A program made the position numbers and the translations under genes. Positions 16,495-25,391 of a stretch of 64,000 bases of DNA are shown in pieces. The notes under the pieces were generated by a model. It saw only the letters and a program-made list of their open reading frames with translations, made no database searches and had not been told where the DNA came from. The stretch is from Caproicibacter sp046707225. Its GTDB lineage: Bacteria > Bacillota > Clostridia > Oscillospirales > Acutalibacteraceae. Position 1 is the stretch's first letter. The number at the start of each line of letters is the position of its first letter. Location: contig NZ_JBJKOP010000035.1 in assembly GCF_046707225.1 (NCBI RefSeq), forward strand, positions 131,866 to 195,865, in the 5' to 3' direction.

Positions 16495-17019
16495 GTGAAT
16501 CCAACAGAACGGCGGGAACAGATTCTTAAAATTTTAAAGAGCGGCGATTCGCCCGTCAGCGCGGGGGTACTGGCCGGAGAGCTGAATGTCAGCCGGCAGG
16601 TCATCGTGGGGGATATCGCGCTTTTGCGCGCGGCGAATCAGCCGATCACCGCAACGCCCAGGGGCTATCTTCTGGAAAGCGGAGAGGTTCGGCCGGGCGA
16701 GCTGCTGCGGACCGTTGCCTGCAGGCATGACCGGGAAGGCATCGCCCGCGAGCTGTATGCCGCCGTGGACAACGGCTGCGGGGTGCTCGACGTGATTGTG
16801 GAACACGCCGTTTACGGCCAGATTTCAGGACGGCTTCAGATTTTTTCCAGGTTCGACGCGGACGATTTTGTCCGGAAGCTGGAGAAAAGCCGGTCGCTTC
16901 CCTTATGCGATCTGACGGGCGGGGTGCATCTTCACACCATTTCCTGCCCGAACGAAGACGCGTACCGGCGTGTTTTGGAAAAGCTGAAACAGGAAAATAT
17001 TTTGTTTGAACGGGAATAA
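16495..17019 (+). CDS. niaR: Niacin-responsive transcriptional repressor
   Basis: 174-aa NiaR/YrxA-type repressor. The N-terminal HTH_11 domain (RREQILKILKSGDSPVSAGVLAGELNVSRQVIVGDIALLR, about residues 5-45) is followed by a 3H domain with its conserved histidines (ACRHDREGI, VIVEHAVYG, GGVHLHTISCP), which binds niacin and metal in characterised members. The GTG at 16495 is the likely start, with a GAAAGGG site upstream. The neighbouring niaX transporter is the expected target. Confidence 0.9.
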   Translation: MNPTERREQILKILKSGDSPVSAGVLAGELNVSRQVIVGDIALLRAANQPITATPRGYLLESGEVRPGELLRTVACRHDREGIARELYAAVDNGCGVLDVIVEHAVYGQISGRLQIFSRFDADDFVRKLEKSRSLPLCDLTGGVHLHTISCPNEDAYRRVLEKLKQENILFERE

Positions 17020-17033
17020 TTGAGAGTCAGGGC

Positions 17034-17090
17034 TTGACTTTTTTCATTCTCCTGCTAGAATAGTCTTAACATGTGTAAAGACATATGAAA
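17034..17090 (+). promoter_or_regulatory. niaX promoter with probable NiaR operator
   Basis: TTGACT (17034-17039), 16 bp, TAGAAT (17056-17061). At the predicted start of transcription lies CATGTGTAAAGACATATG (17070-17087), an imperfect dyad ATGT..ACAT placed where a repressor would block transcription. Assignment to NiaR rests on the adjacent regulator gene. Confidence 0.6.
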
Positions 17091-17120
17091 TGACATATCC
17101 CGAATGGGAGTCTGAGGAGA

Positions 17121-17705
17121 GTGATCATTATAAACCGTAAAAATGCCATGCAGAACATCCAGACCATGACGATCGCGGCTTTGCTGTGCGCCGTGGGAAT
17201 CGTCATTCCAATGACCTTTCCAAAAATCGTGATTGGGCCGGCTTCGTTCACTTTGGCCAGCCATGTGCCGATTTTTCTGGCGATGTTTATCTCGCCGGGG
17301 GTCGCCGTGGCGGTCACTCTTGGGACAACGCTCGGATTCTTCCTGTCGGGGCTTCCGCTGGTCATTACACTGCGCGCACTGAGCCACATCATTTTTGTTG
17401 TAATTGGCGCAATTATATTGCAGAAGAGGCCGGCTGCGATGCTTTTTTCGGCGAAGACTTTCCTGTTTGGCCTTTTTCTGGGCGTGATCCATGCCGCGAG
17501 TGAAGTGGTTGTGGTTACGTTTTTCTACTTCGGAGGCCAGCTTTCCAGCGCGGTTTACTCCAGCGGTTATGTCATGTTTGCACTGCTGCTGATCGGACTC
17601 GGCGGCTTGATCCACAGCATGGTCGATTTCGGAATTTCCGTCGCCGCGTGGAAGCCGGTTTCCAGAGTGATCCGAATTCCGGTCAGCGCGAGGGCGAAGG
17701 GGTAA
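17121..17705 (+). CDS. niaX: Niacin ECF transporter substrate-binding (S) component
   Basis: Small membrane protein (about 185-195 aa) with five or six hydrophobic helices, of the NiaX family of ECF S components that bind niacin and use a shared EcfA-EcfA'-EcfT module encoded elsewhere. TIAALLCAVGIVIPMTFPKI and the following GPASFTLASHVPIFLAMFISPG are the family's conserved N-terminal region. The start is uncertain: GTG at 17121 sits immediately after GAGGAGA, and an ATG at 17148 is also possible. niaR lies upstream on the same strand. Confidence 0.88.
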   Translation: MIIINRKNAMQNIQTMTIAALLCAVGIVIPMTFPKIVIGPASFTLASHVPIFLAMFISPGVAVAVTLGTTLGFFLSGLPLVITLRALSHIIFVVIGAIILQKRPAAMLFSAKTFLFGLFLGVIHAASEVVVVTFFYFGGQLSSAVYSSGYVMFALLLIGLGGLIHSMVDFGISVAAWKPVSRVIRIPVSARAKG

Positions 17706-17720
17706 AGGTCCGGACAGAAA

Positions 17721-17840
17721 ATGATTCCGCCGGAAGTCCTGTGCGCTCTTGCCGATCTGTATGAAGTCAGCGTGGATTATCTGCCGGAGCGCACGGAAGA
17801 GAAGCTGCCCGATCGGGAAAGGCAAAATATTCATAGGTAA
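17721..17840 (+). pseudogene. Remnant of an XRE-type HTH regulator
   Basis: A 39-codon ORF whose first 20 residues (IPPEVLCALADLYEVSVDYL) match the last helix of a Cro/CI-type HTH domain, which normally sits about 40 residues into the protein. The DNA-binding part is missing upstream, where niaX ends at 17705. It therefore looks like a truncated relic rather than a working gene. Confidence 0.6.
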
Positions 17841-17843
17841 GAA

Positions 17844-17885
17844 CGCACCCTGAACGGCTTTAAAAACCGTTGGGGTGCATTTAAA
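17844..17885. terminator. Terminator between niaX/XRE relic and degV
   Basis: GCACCC / GGGTGC stem enclosing AACGGTTTTTAAAGCCGTT-like inner pairing; T-rich on the plus-strand side. Confidence 0.7.
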
Positions 17886-17886
17886 A

Positions 17887-18765
17887 TTATTTTTTTATAA
17901 AAATAATTCCCAGTGTTCCGGGGCCGCAGTGGGTGCAGACCGTGCTGTTGGTTTCGGTTTCAATGACCTCTTCAAACTTTGCCAGCCTGCCGATCTGCTT
18001 GAGGATGGATTCCGTCAGGCGGGGAGGCAGTTCTGAGTGTGTGACGAAAATCCGCCGCAAATCAATGTCCGCGCGGCCCTGCAAACGGTCCGATACATAG
18101 GAGGTCAGGCATTTTTCAAGAGTTCCGCGGTATTTTTTTCCGACTCTCATCGCGCCGTCGCGAACCTCGATACAGGGCTTGAGCGAAAGCAGGTTCGCGC
18201 CGAGCGCGGCGACGGCGGAACAGCGGCCGCCTTTATGCAGGTAACTCAGCGTATCGATGACAAAGCTGGTTTCAACCTTCGGGATCAGCTCCGTGACGGC
18301 CTGCGCGATATGGTCGGCATCGAGGCCCGACGCGGCCAGCTCCGCGGCGCGCACGGCCAGGTGGCCGATTCCCGTGGAGAGATTGGCGGTGTCGATCACG
18401 CGGACGTTTCCAAGCTCTTCGGCGGCAATGACCGCGTTCTGGTAGCATGCGGACATGGAGCTGCTGATGGTAAAATGGAGAATGCTTCTGCCGGCCAGTT
18501 TGTACGGCAGAAAGCGGTCCACATAATCCTTGACCGTAACGGCCGACGTTTTCGGGAGCTTTCCGGTTTTTCGGACATAGTCGTACAGGTCGTCGGGCGA
18601 GATTTCAAATTTATCGCGGTAAGACTTGTTTCCCAGCGCAACGTACAGGGGAATCAGGTCGATATCATACTTTTCCAAAACTGCGTCCGAAAGGTCGCAG
18701 GTACTGTCCGCCGTAATTTTTACCTGACGCGACGGATTGATGCTGTTGCCGTTGAGTTCGTTCAT
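17887..18765 (-). CDS. DegV family fatty-acid-binding protein, second copy
   Basis: 292 aa. VKITADSTCDLSDAVLEKYDIDLIPLYV, LHFTISSSMSACYQNA and TANLSTGIGHLAV are the DegV fold and lipid-pocket segments. It is clearly different in sequence from the DegV protein at 12.8-13.7 kb, so the two probably prefer different acyl chains or serve different partners. TTGGAGG precedes the ATG. Confidence 0.93.
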   Translation of the reverse strand: MNELNGNSINPSRQVKITADSTCDLSDAVLEKYDIDLIPLYVALGNKSYRDKFEISPDDLYDYVRKTGKLPKTSAVTVKDYVDRFLPYKLAGRSILHFTISSSMSACYQNAVIAAEELGNVRVIDTANLSTGIGHLAVRAAELAASGLDADHIAQAVTELIPKVETSFVIDTLSYLHKGGRCSAVAALGANLLSLKPCIEVRDGAMRVGKKYRGTLEKCLTSYVSDRLQGRADIDLRRIFVTHSELPPRLTESILKQIGRLAKFEEVIETETNSTVCTHCGPGTLGIIFIKK

Positions 18766-18905
18766 TGTTTTCCTCCAAGCCTGTCGTAGCAGGACATACT
18801 CATTTTATCATGTTGCAGGGCGGTTTTCAATGGGTGCCGAACCGGAGAGCCGCGGGGGAAAACGGACGGGGCCGTCCTGATTTCGGAAATATTTTGCCGT
18901 ACCAT

Positions 18906-18934
18906 TTGATTATTTACCCGGAAAGTCTTAAAAT
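18906..18934 (+). promoter_or_regulatory. Predicted prfC promoter
   Basis: TTGATT (18906-18911), 17 bp, TAAAAT (18929-18934), about 34 bases before the start codon. Confidence 0.6.
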
Positions 18935-18967
18935 AAGAATACTATTGTACAGGCTGGAGGAAATAGA

Positions 18968-20578
18968 TTGTCTGACTTTCAAAGCGAGATCGGCAGAAGA
19001 AGGACTTTTGCAATCATCTCACACCCCGACGCGGGCAAAACCACTCTGACGGAAAAGCTGCTGCTGTACGGCGGGGCGATCGCTCTTGCCGGCTCCGTCA
19101 AGGGGAAAAAAGCGCAGCGGCACGCGGTTTCCGACTGGATGGAAATTGAAAAGCAAAGGGGAATTTCCGTTACCTCTTCCGTGATGCAGTTTCAGTACGA
19201 CGGATGCTGCATCAATATTCTGGATACCCCGGGCCATGAGGATTTTTCGGAGGACACCTACCGCACGCTGATGGCGGCGGATTCCGCCGTGATGGTGCTG
19301 GACGCCTCCAAGGGCGTCGAGCGGCAGACCAGAAAGCTGTTTAAGGTCTGCACTTTGCGGCATATCCCGATCATCACGTTTATCAACAAAATGGACCGCG
19401 CCGCGCGCGACCCGTTTGAGCTGATGGAGGAAATCGAAAATCTTCTCGGGATCCGCACCTGCCCGGTCAACTGGCCGATCGGCTCCGGAAAGGAATTTCA
19501 GGGCGTTTACGACAGGGAATCGAAAAAGATTTTGGTTTTCCACGCGAACAGCGATGCGGTTTTTGAATCCAAAGAAGTTAAATCAACCGAAGTTTCGCTT
19601 GACGACCCGAATCTGGATTCCGCCATCGGAACGGATTTTGCCGCGAAGCTGAGGGACGACGTGGAGCTGCTCGACGGAGCGGGCGACGGGTTTGACCTGG
19701 AGGCAGTCCGGGAGGGAAAGCTGTCGCCGGTGTTTTTCGGCTCCGCGCTGACAAATTTCGGCGTGGAACCCTTTTTAAAGGAATTTTTACAGATGACGAC
19801 GGCGCCGCTGCCGCGCAACTCGGATTCCGGCGTAGTCAATCCGTTCGACCCGGATTTTTCGGCGTTCGTCTTTAAGATTCAGGCGAACATGAACAAAGCG
19901 CACCGCGACCGCATTGCGTTTATCCGCATCTGTTCCGGCAAGTTCGAAAAGGGAATGGAAGTATTCCACGTGCAGGGCGGGCGCAAGGTCAAGCTCGCGC
20001 AGCCGCAGCATTTGATGGCGCAGGACCGCGAGGTGATCGAGGAAGCGTATGCCGGCGACATCATCGGCCTGTTCGACCCCGGCATCTTTTCCATCGGGGA
20101 CACGCTCTGTGCGGCGGACAAACCGTTCCGGTTCGAGGGAATTCCGACCTTTGCGCCGGAGCATTTCTCCCGCGTGCAGCAGGTGGACACCATGAAGCGC
20201 AAGCAGTTTGTCAAGGGAATGACCCAGATTGCCCAGGAGGGCGCCATTCAGATCTTCCACGAGCCGGATTCCGGTCTGGAGGAAGTCGTGGTCGGCGTGG
20301 TGGGAACCCTTCAGTTCGACGTTTTGCAGTACCGGCTGAAAAACGAATATAATGTGGAAATCCGCATGTCGTCCCTGCCTTATGAGGAAATCCGCTGGGT
20401 CGAGAGTACGGAGCTCGATCTGAAAACGCTCGACCTGACCAGCGACACCAAGCGCGTGCAGGATGTGCGCGGAAACAATCTGCTGCTGTTCTGCAACAGC
20501 TGGAGCATCCAATGGGCGCTGGACCACAACAAGGGACTCAGGCTTTCCGAGTTCGGCGGCACCGATTTCGAGCGCTAG
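18968..20578 (+). CDS. prfC: Peptide chain release factor 3
   Basis: GTPase that recycles RF1/RF2 from the ribosome after termination. 536 aa, full length. G1 motif HPDAGKTT at residues 19-26, switch region RGISVTSSVM, G3 DTPGHEDF, G4 NKMDR, followed by the beta-barrel and RF3 C-terminal domains. The TTG start has CTGGAGG nine bases upstream. Confidence 0.98.
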   Translation: MSDFQSEIGRRRTFAIISHPDAGKTTLTEKLLLYGGAIALAGSVKGKKAQRHAVSDWMEIEKQRGISVTSSVMQFQYDGCCINILDTPGHEDFSEDTYRTLMAADSAVMVLDASKGVERQTRKLFKVCTLRHIPIITFINKMDRAARDPFELMEEIENLLGIRTCPVNWPIGSGKEFQGVYDRESKKILVFHANSDAVFESKEVKSTEVSLDDPNLDSAIGTDFAAKLRDDVELLDGAGDGFDLEAVREGKLSPVFFGSALTNFGVEPFLKEFLQMTTAPLPRNSDSGVVNPFDPDFSAFVFKIQANMNKAHRDRIAFIRICSGKFEKGMEVFHVQGGRKVKLAQPQHLMAQDREVIEEAYAGDIIGLFDPGIFSIGDTLCAADKPFRFEGIPTFAPEHFSRVQQVDTMKRKQFVKGMTQIAQEGAIQIFHEPDSGLEEVVVGVVGTLQFDVLQYRLKNEYNVEIRMSSLPYEEIRWVESTELDLKTLDLTSDTKRVQDVRGNNLLLFCNSWSIQWALDHNKGLRLSEFGGTDFER

Positions 20579-20672
20579 GCAGGCTGAACCTACGGGCACG
20601 GCCCGCCGTTTCGAGTGCGAAGAGAAAAAAAGAATTGCTTAGTGGTATGACACGGGGAAACTCCCTGTGAAA

Positions 20673-20714
20673 TAAAACATCCGCCTTTCGGTTTTCCGAA
20701 AGGCGGATGTTTTC
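20673..20714. terminator. Bidirectional terminator
   Basis: Perfect AAACATCCGCCTTTCGG / CCGAAAGGCGGATGTTT palindrome with a T4 loop, between convergent prfC and a small membrane protein gene. Confidence 0.92.
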
Positions 20715-20730
20715 GCAGAAATGCAAATGA

Positions 20731-20955
20731 CTATTTCAGCTTTTTTAAGTAGGTTTCATATACGCAAATACCAAGGCCGACCAGGGCCATGAGAAAGAAT
20801 ACAAAGAGAAATACCGTGTAATAGGCGGGGGATGGCTGGTCGTTTAAATTGTCGAATAAAGCAAGATGATTTGCCACCAGCATTATCAGCAGCATAACGC
20901 CGCTGATGAAGCCGGAAAGAAACAGGAGAATTCCAAACTGACTCTTGTTCATCAT
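20731..20955 (-). CDS. Two-helix small membrane protein
   Basis: 74 aa with two hydrophobic helices (about residues 8-28 and 45-66) and a short lysine-rich tail. GAGG lies 4 bases before the first ATG and 7 before the second (20952), so the second may be used. No family recognised. Confidence 0.65.
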   Translation of the reverse strand: MMNKSQFGILLFLSGFISGVMLLIMLVANHLALFDNLNDQPSPAYYTVFLFVFFLMALVGLGICVYETYLKKLK

Positions 20956-21006
20956 AAAACCTCATAATGATTTGAATGAATAGTATGGTGTTGGATAAGA
21001 GCGGAC

Positions 21007-21690
21007 TTAAACTAAAATATCTTTACTATAATTAACACTACGGGTGGCTTGATGAAAGCTGCCGGTTTTTGTTTCAATTCCTTTATCTTCAACCACGCCT
21101 TTTCCCCAGTTTTCATAAACATGAGCCGTTTGTTTATATGTGCCTACATTTTCATAAAAGCGTGTTCTAAATTCCCTGCTATTGTAACGGCTGCTTTCAC
21201 CAGGCCCTTTATAAGAGTGGGATTCGTAATATGTACCGGTAACAGTTTTTCCTATTCCCAATTTTGCGGAATCGAAGATGTCACCAGAATAATAGCTGGT
21301 GTAACTTTCTGAATAGGTTCTGCTCAGGGTTAGTGTTTCTCCTTTTGCAACCGTAAATTGACAAATATCTTTTGCGATAACATTACGTTTAGTAACTTGC
21401 TTTGTAGTTTTAATATCGAGATATTCGTCCCATCCGTTCACATTAATTTTTGGGGGCGTCGTGTCTTCTGATTCACTGATACCGTAGATGGTAATACAGT
21501 CTGCATCGGGATTTGAATTAATCAGGTCATTAATAATATAGTCCGGGACTTGCTCTTTTGTCACCCCGTCAGCGAATTGAATTTTCGTTTGAGTGTTGTT
21601 TTTTACTTGCGCGGAAACGCCGGTAGGCAAAACACCAGTGAAGAGTGCTGCCGTTAAAAACGCCGCAATCAATTTTCTTTTGAAAGCCAT
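21007..21690 (-). CDS. Secreted protein of unknown function
   Basis: 227 aa with a classical signal peptide (KRKLIAAFLTAALFTGVLPTGVSA, probable cleavage after ASA-like VSA near residue 27). The mature part is rich in Tyr, Ser and Thr, with a SYTSYYSGDIFDSA segment and a TARSVNYSKDIL-like end, suggesting a beta-rich extracellular domain. The codon composition is visibly more AT-rich than its neighbours. TTG/AT-rich promoter elements lie upstream. No family recognised; foreign origin is possible. Confidence 0.75.
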   Translation of the reverse strand: MAFKRKLIAAFLTAALFTGVLPTGVSAQVKNNTQTKIQFADGVTKEQVPDYIINDLINSNPDADCITIYGISESEDTTPPKINVNGWDEYLDIKTTKQVTKRNVIAKDICQFTVAKGETLTLSRTYSESYTSYYSGDIFDSAKLGIGKTVTGTYYESHSYKGPGESSRYNSREFRTRFYENVGTYKQTAHVYENWGKGVVEDKGIETKTGSFHQATRSVNYSKDILV

Positions 21691-21724
21691 TTTACCAATC
21701 TCCTTTTTTAGAATAATTTCTATT

Positions 21725-21753
21725 ATTCTAAATTATAATTTTTTTAGAGTCAA
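21725..21753 (-). promoter_or_regulatory. Predicted promoter of the secreted-protein gene
   Basis: Minus strand TTGACT (21748-21753), 17 bp, TAGAAT (21725-21730). The rest of the 365-base gap up to the peroxidase gene is AT-rich, and apart from the peroxidase promoter I see nothing else in it. Confidence 0.65.
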
Positions 21754-21977
21754 TATAATTTGATAATAAAATGAGAAATTGATGAGAAAACATTAAGATG
21801 TTTTGAATTGGTGTCCTTTGACGAGTAACAATATAGAAAATTATTTATTTTTTAAGGGATTTAGAAACCGCTCAAACCAGGGGATGGTTGTTTTTGATAC
21901 GAAAAAAAGCCTTGCCTATATTAAATAACATTTATTGAAGATTAGTGCAAGAAATATAAAAATAATAATAATTACTA

Positions 21978-22006
21978 TTTACAAATGTTTCCCTTTGTGC
22001 TATAGT
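21978..22006 (+). promoter_or_regulatory. Predicted promoter of the glutathione peroxidase gene
   Basis: TTTACA (21978-21983), 17 bp, TATAGT (22001-22006), in a run of AT-rich direct trinucleotide-like repeats (aat/att). Such AT-rich dyads resemble PerR-type boxes, but no exact match is visible. Confidence 0.55.
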
Positions 22007-22055
22007 AATACCAGAAACAAAAAAGATTACTATTATTAAGAAAGGTTGGAGTAAA

Positions 22056-22601
22056 ATGAGCCTGTACGATTTTAAAATGAAAAATATCAAAGGAGAGGAA
22101 GTATCCCTTTCCGATTATAAGGGCAAACTGGTTCTGGCGGTCAACACCGCGAGCAAATGCGGTTTTACTCCGCAGTACGAAGGGTTGGAAAAACTCTATC
22201 AAAAATATAAGGATCAGGGTCTTGTAATTCTCGGCTTCCCGTGCAACCAGTTTCTGGAACAGGACCCCGGCAGCAACGACGAAATATCCTCGTTCTGCAA
22301 AGTGAATTACGGCGTAACGTTTCCGCTTTTTTCAAAAATCGACGTGAACGGCCCGAAAGCCGATCCGCTTTACACCTGGTTAAAGGGGAAAGCGGCGTTT
22401 CAGGGGTTTGAGCTTTCAAAGGAAATGGGAAAGGTTATCTACGGCGTGATCAAAGAGCATTATCCCGAGAACCTGACCGGCGACGGCATTAAGTGGAACT
22501 TTACCAAGTTTCTGATTGGCCGCGACGGAGAGAGCGTGCGCCGGTTTGAGCCGACCGTGACTCCGGAGGAACTGGAATCCGTTGTAAAAGCCGCTCTGTG
22601 A
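22056..22601 (+). CDS. Glutathione/thioredoxin peroxidase family protein
   Basis: 181 aa. Cys-type GPX: peroxidatic cysteine C35 in TASKCGFTPQY, glutamine in GFPCNQF (Q65) and tryptophan in KWNFTKFL. Cys-GPX enzymes of anaerobes are usually reduced by thioredoxin, which fits the thioredoxin-reductase-like gene 42 bases downstream. Reduces H2O2 or lipid hydroperoxides in the cytoplasm. GTTGGAG precedes the ATG. Confidence 0.94.
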   Translation: MSLYDFKMKNIKGEEVSLSDYKGKLVLAVNTASKCGFTPQYEGLEKLYQKYKDQGLVILGFPCNQFLEQDPGSNDEISSFCKVNYGVTFPLFSKIDVNGPKADPLYTWLKGKAAFQGFELSKEMGKVIYGVIKEHYPENLTGDGIKWNFTKFLIGRDGESVRRFEPTVTPEELESVVKAAL

Positions 22602-22643
22602 CGGGAGCGGAAAGCAGAATAAATTGAAAGCGGGGATACGGAT

Positions 22644-23564
22644 TTGTTGTATGATGTGTTGATTTCGGGCGGCGGACCGGCGGGGATGACCGCCGCCATC
22701 TATGCGGCGCGTTCGGGGCTTTCCACGCTCCTGCTGACGGGACCGGCACAGGGCGGGCAGGTCGCATACACCAACGTTGTGGAAAATTATCCGGGCTTTC
22801 CGGTGATTTACGGAACCGACCTGGCGCAGAAGCTTTCGGAGCATGTCCAGTCCGCCGGCGTGCAAACGGCGGCGGAAAGCGCTGAGAAACTGGAACTTTC
22901 GGGCGCGGTGAAGACGATTCGTACGGCGGAACAAACTTATTCGGCGAATACCGTGATTCTGGCACAGGGGTCGGAACGCCGGAAACTGAATATTCCGGGT
23001 GAACAGGAGTTTGCCGGACGGGGCGTTTCCTACTGCGCGACCTGTGACGGGAATTTTTTCCGGAACCGCACGGTGGCGGTGATCGGCGGCGGCAACACGG
23101 CGGTCGGCGACGCCATCGAGCTTTCAGGATTATGTAAACGTGTGATTCTGGTGAACCGAAGCGATCAGCTCCGCGCAATGGAGTATCTGGTCGAACGCGC
23201 GAAGGAACACGAAAACGTCGAGTTTTTGTATGGTTACGAATCCGTCGAAATTCAGGGGTCGCAAAAGGTGGAACATCTGGTTTTGAAGGAACGGAGCAGC
23301 GGGAAACAGAAAATTCTGGATTTGGACGGCGTGTTTGTGGCAATCGGGGTTCTGCCGAATTCACAGCTGCTCGAAGGAATTCTGCCGCTAAAGGACGGTT
23401 TCGTTGAGGCTCCGGAATCCTGCGAAACACCTCTCCCCGGAGTGTTCGCGGCCGGCGACCTGAGAAAAAAGGAGCTGTACCAAATTGTCACGGCGATCTC
23501 CGACGGCGCCAACGCCGCGCATTCCGCGCTTTTGTATCTGCAGAATCATCCGGTTCACGAATAA
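22644..23564 (+). CDS. Thioredoxin reductase-like flavoprotein
   Basis: 306 aa with the TrxB architecture: FAD motif ISGGGPAGMTAAIYAARSG at residues 7-25, redox pair CATC (C131, C134), NADPH motif VIGGGNTAVGDAIEL, and a C-terminal FAD motif GVFAAGDLRKKELYQI. TTG start with a weak ribosome site. Paired with the peroxidase upstream, it probably feeds electrons to it via thioredoxin. Whether the electron donor is NADPH or ferredoxin cannot be read here. Confidence 0.92.
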   Translation: MLYDVLISGGGPAGMTAAIYAARSGLSTLLLTGPAQGGQVAYTNVVENYPGFPVIYGTDLAQKLSEHVQSAGVQTAAESAEKLELSGAVKTIRTAEQTYSANTVILAQGSERRKLNIPGEQEFAGRGVSYCATCDGNFFRNRTVAVIGGGNTAVGDAIELSGLCKRVILVNRSDQLRAMEYLVERAKEHENVEFLYGYESVEIQGSQKVEHLVLKERSSGKQKILDLDGVFVAIGVLPNSQLLEGILPLKDGFVEAPESCETPLPGVFAAGDLRKKELYQIVTAISDGANAAHSALLYLQNHPVHE

Positions 23565-23577
23565 AGGTTATGAATAT

Positions 23578-23614
23578 AAAAAAGGGAGCTGCAAAGAGCA
23601 GTTCCCTTTTTTAT
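23578..23614. terminator. Bidirectional terminator
   Basis: AAAAGGGAGCTGC / GCAGTTCCCTTTT stem with A-run before and T-run after, between convergent genes. Confidence 0.88.
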
Positions 23615-23618
23615 ACGC

Positions 23619-24482
23619 TTATGTGAACAGGCTCCGGATGCGCGGCATCGTCCGTTGGGCGGCGCGGTATCCGGCTTCCATGCACATGGGCATCTGTGAA
23701 AGGTTCAGCAGGCCGTCGGTTTCCGGAAGATCGGGGTCGAGGATCATCTTTTCCCCGCGCGTAACGCATTCGCGCAGGCGTGTTTCCATAATCGCGAGAG
23801 AATGCGAAGCAACTTCAATCAGGCTGAGGTTTTTCGGCATCTCGTAATCCTCCGACACATCCACGGCAAGCACGTTTCGTTCCCCCGCCGCTAGAAGCAG
23901 GTCGACGGGAAGAACATCCGTAACGCCGCCGTCCACCAGACACATGCAGTCGATGATCTTGGGGCGAAACACGGCCGGCACTGCGGAAGTGGCGCGCATT
24001 GCTTCCGAAAACCGCATTCGATCCGTCCAGCGCACGCGGCGGACTGGGCGAATTCCTTTCAGTGTGTTGGTGCAGGCGATCGTGCTGCCGGAGCATAGGT
24101 CAACGCTGGGAATCACGATCCGCATATGGGATTCGGACAGAAATTTCCCCTCGGTCAGCCGGTACAGGTACCGTTCCAGCCGGTTCCCTTTCAGCAGTCC
24201 CGAAAATCCGGAAGTCCTGCGGAACAGCAAATTCGGAATCAGGGAAGTGAGTCCCGTCAGGTCCGGATCAAAAAACGACGGACCGGATTGCGACAGTTCC
24301 AGAATGATTTCTTTCAGCCGCGCGGCGGGTACGCCGGCGGCATACAGCCCCGCGACAATCCCTCCCGCGCTGGTACCCGCCACAGATTCCGGCCGAAGGC
24401 CGTTTTCCTCCAGCGCGAGCAATACGCCGACATGGGCCGCACCCCGGATTCCGCCCCCGGCTAAAGCGATTCCGAAAGACAT
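23619..24482 (-). CDS. Patatin-like phospholipase
   Basis: 287 aa, RssA/YlbK-like patatin hydrolase. Oxyanion loop GGGIRGAAHVGVL, nucleophile serine S38 in GTSAGG, and the aspartate of the Ser-Asp dyad in LVDGGVTDVLPV. GGAGGGG lies before the ATG. No signal peptide, so it presumably acts on the inner face of the membrane. Substrate unknown. Confidence 0.93.
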   Translation of the reverse strand: MSFGIALAGGGIRGAAHVGVLLALEENGLRPESVAGTSAGGIVAGLYAAGVPAARLKEIILELSQSGPSFFDPDLTGLTSLIPNLLFRRTSGFSGLLKGNRLERYLYRLTEGKFLSESHMRIVIPSVDLCSGSTIACTNTLKGIRPVRRVRWTDRMRFSEAMRATSAVPAVFRPKIIDCMCLVDGGVTDVLPVDLLLAAGERNVLAVDVSEDYEMPKNLSLIEVASHSLAIMETRLRECVTRGEKMILDPDLPETDGLLNLSQMPMCMEAGYRAAQRTMPRIRSLFT

Positions 24483-24633
24483 TTTGTTTCCCCTCCGTCC
24501 TGTAATTCCTTTTCAATACTATGAGGGAAAACGGCTTTCGGTGAAAAATGCAATTTCTGAATGGAATCGTTGATTTTTCAGAGAATTACAGGTATGATAA
24601 GAAATAGATGAAATGGAAAGAGGGAAATTCCGG

Positions 24634-25323
24634 ATGAAAATAGAAGCGGTCGCTTCGGCGCAATATCAGGCACCTCAGCCAGCTAAAGCGGGCGCCGCGG
24701 CAGGCGGGTTTGCCGCAGCGCTGAAAAGCGCGGTGAGCCAAAGCGGCGGGCAGAATCTGGATAATATTTTTCAGCGTGCGGCCGACGCGTACGGCGTGCC
24801 CGAAAATTTGCTCAAAGCGGTTGCAAAGGCGGAATCCGGCTTTCAGGCCGACGCGGTGTCAAGCTGCGGCGCGCAGGGAATTATGCAGCTGATGCCCTCG
24901 ACGGCGAAATCGCTGGGGGTTTCGAATGCGTTTGACCCGGAGCAGAACATTATGGGCGGGGCCAAGCACCTTGGTTCTCTGCTTGGAAAATACGGCGACC
25001 CGAAGCTGGCGCTTGCAGCCTATAACGCGGGAAGCGGAAACGTGGAAAAATACGGCGGGATTCCGCCGTTTCGTGAAACGCAGAATTATGTGAAAAAAGT
25101 TCTGTCCTATGCGGGCGGGGACGTTTCTGTTCCGGTTGCCGCGGGGGAATCCGGCGCTGCGGCTGGCGGTTTCGGTACAAAGTCCGTTTCGTTTACCCCG
25201 GAGGATTACAGCCGGTTTCTGCAGCTTTTTGCGCAGGAGCTTCTGCAGCGTTCACTTTCCCTTCCGAATGGTGAAGACGAACAGCAGGCGGAACAGAATT
25301 ATTTTCTCACACAATTTTCATAG
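24634..25323 (+). CDS. Lytic transglycosylase, SLT domain
   Basis: 229 aa from the ATG at 24634 (AGAGGGA upstream). A low-complexity Ala-rich N-terminus without a signal peptide precedes an SLT domain at about residues 45-160: catalytic glutamate in AVAKAESGF, then GAQGIMQLMPSTAKSLGV and ALAAYNAGSGNV. Cleaves peptidoglycan glycan strands. Export without a recognised signal sequence, as for FlgJ-like proteins, is unexplained. Confidence 0.92.
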   Translation: MKIEAVASAQYQAPQPAKAGAAAGGFAAALKSAVSQSGGQNLDNIFQRAADAYGVPENLLKAVAKAESGFQADAVSSCGAQGIMQLMPSTAKSLGVSNAFDPEQNIMGGAKHLGSLLGKYGDPKLALAAYNAGSGNVEKYGGIPPFRETQNYVKKVLSYAGGDVSVPVAAGESGAAAGGFGTKSVSFTPEDYSRFLQLFAQELLQRSLSLPNGEDEQQAEQNYFLTQFS

Positions 25324-25391
25324 TCGTTTTATATCTTCCTCATAATTTCCCTGTAAGCTGAATAAAAAGGATCGGAAAGCGGGGAAGAATT

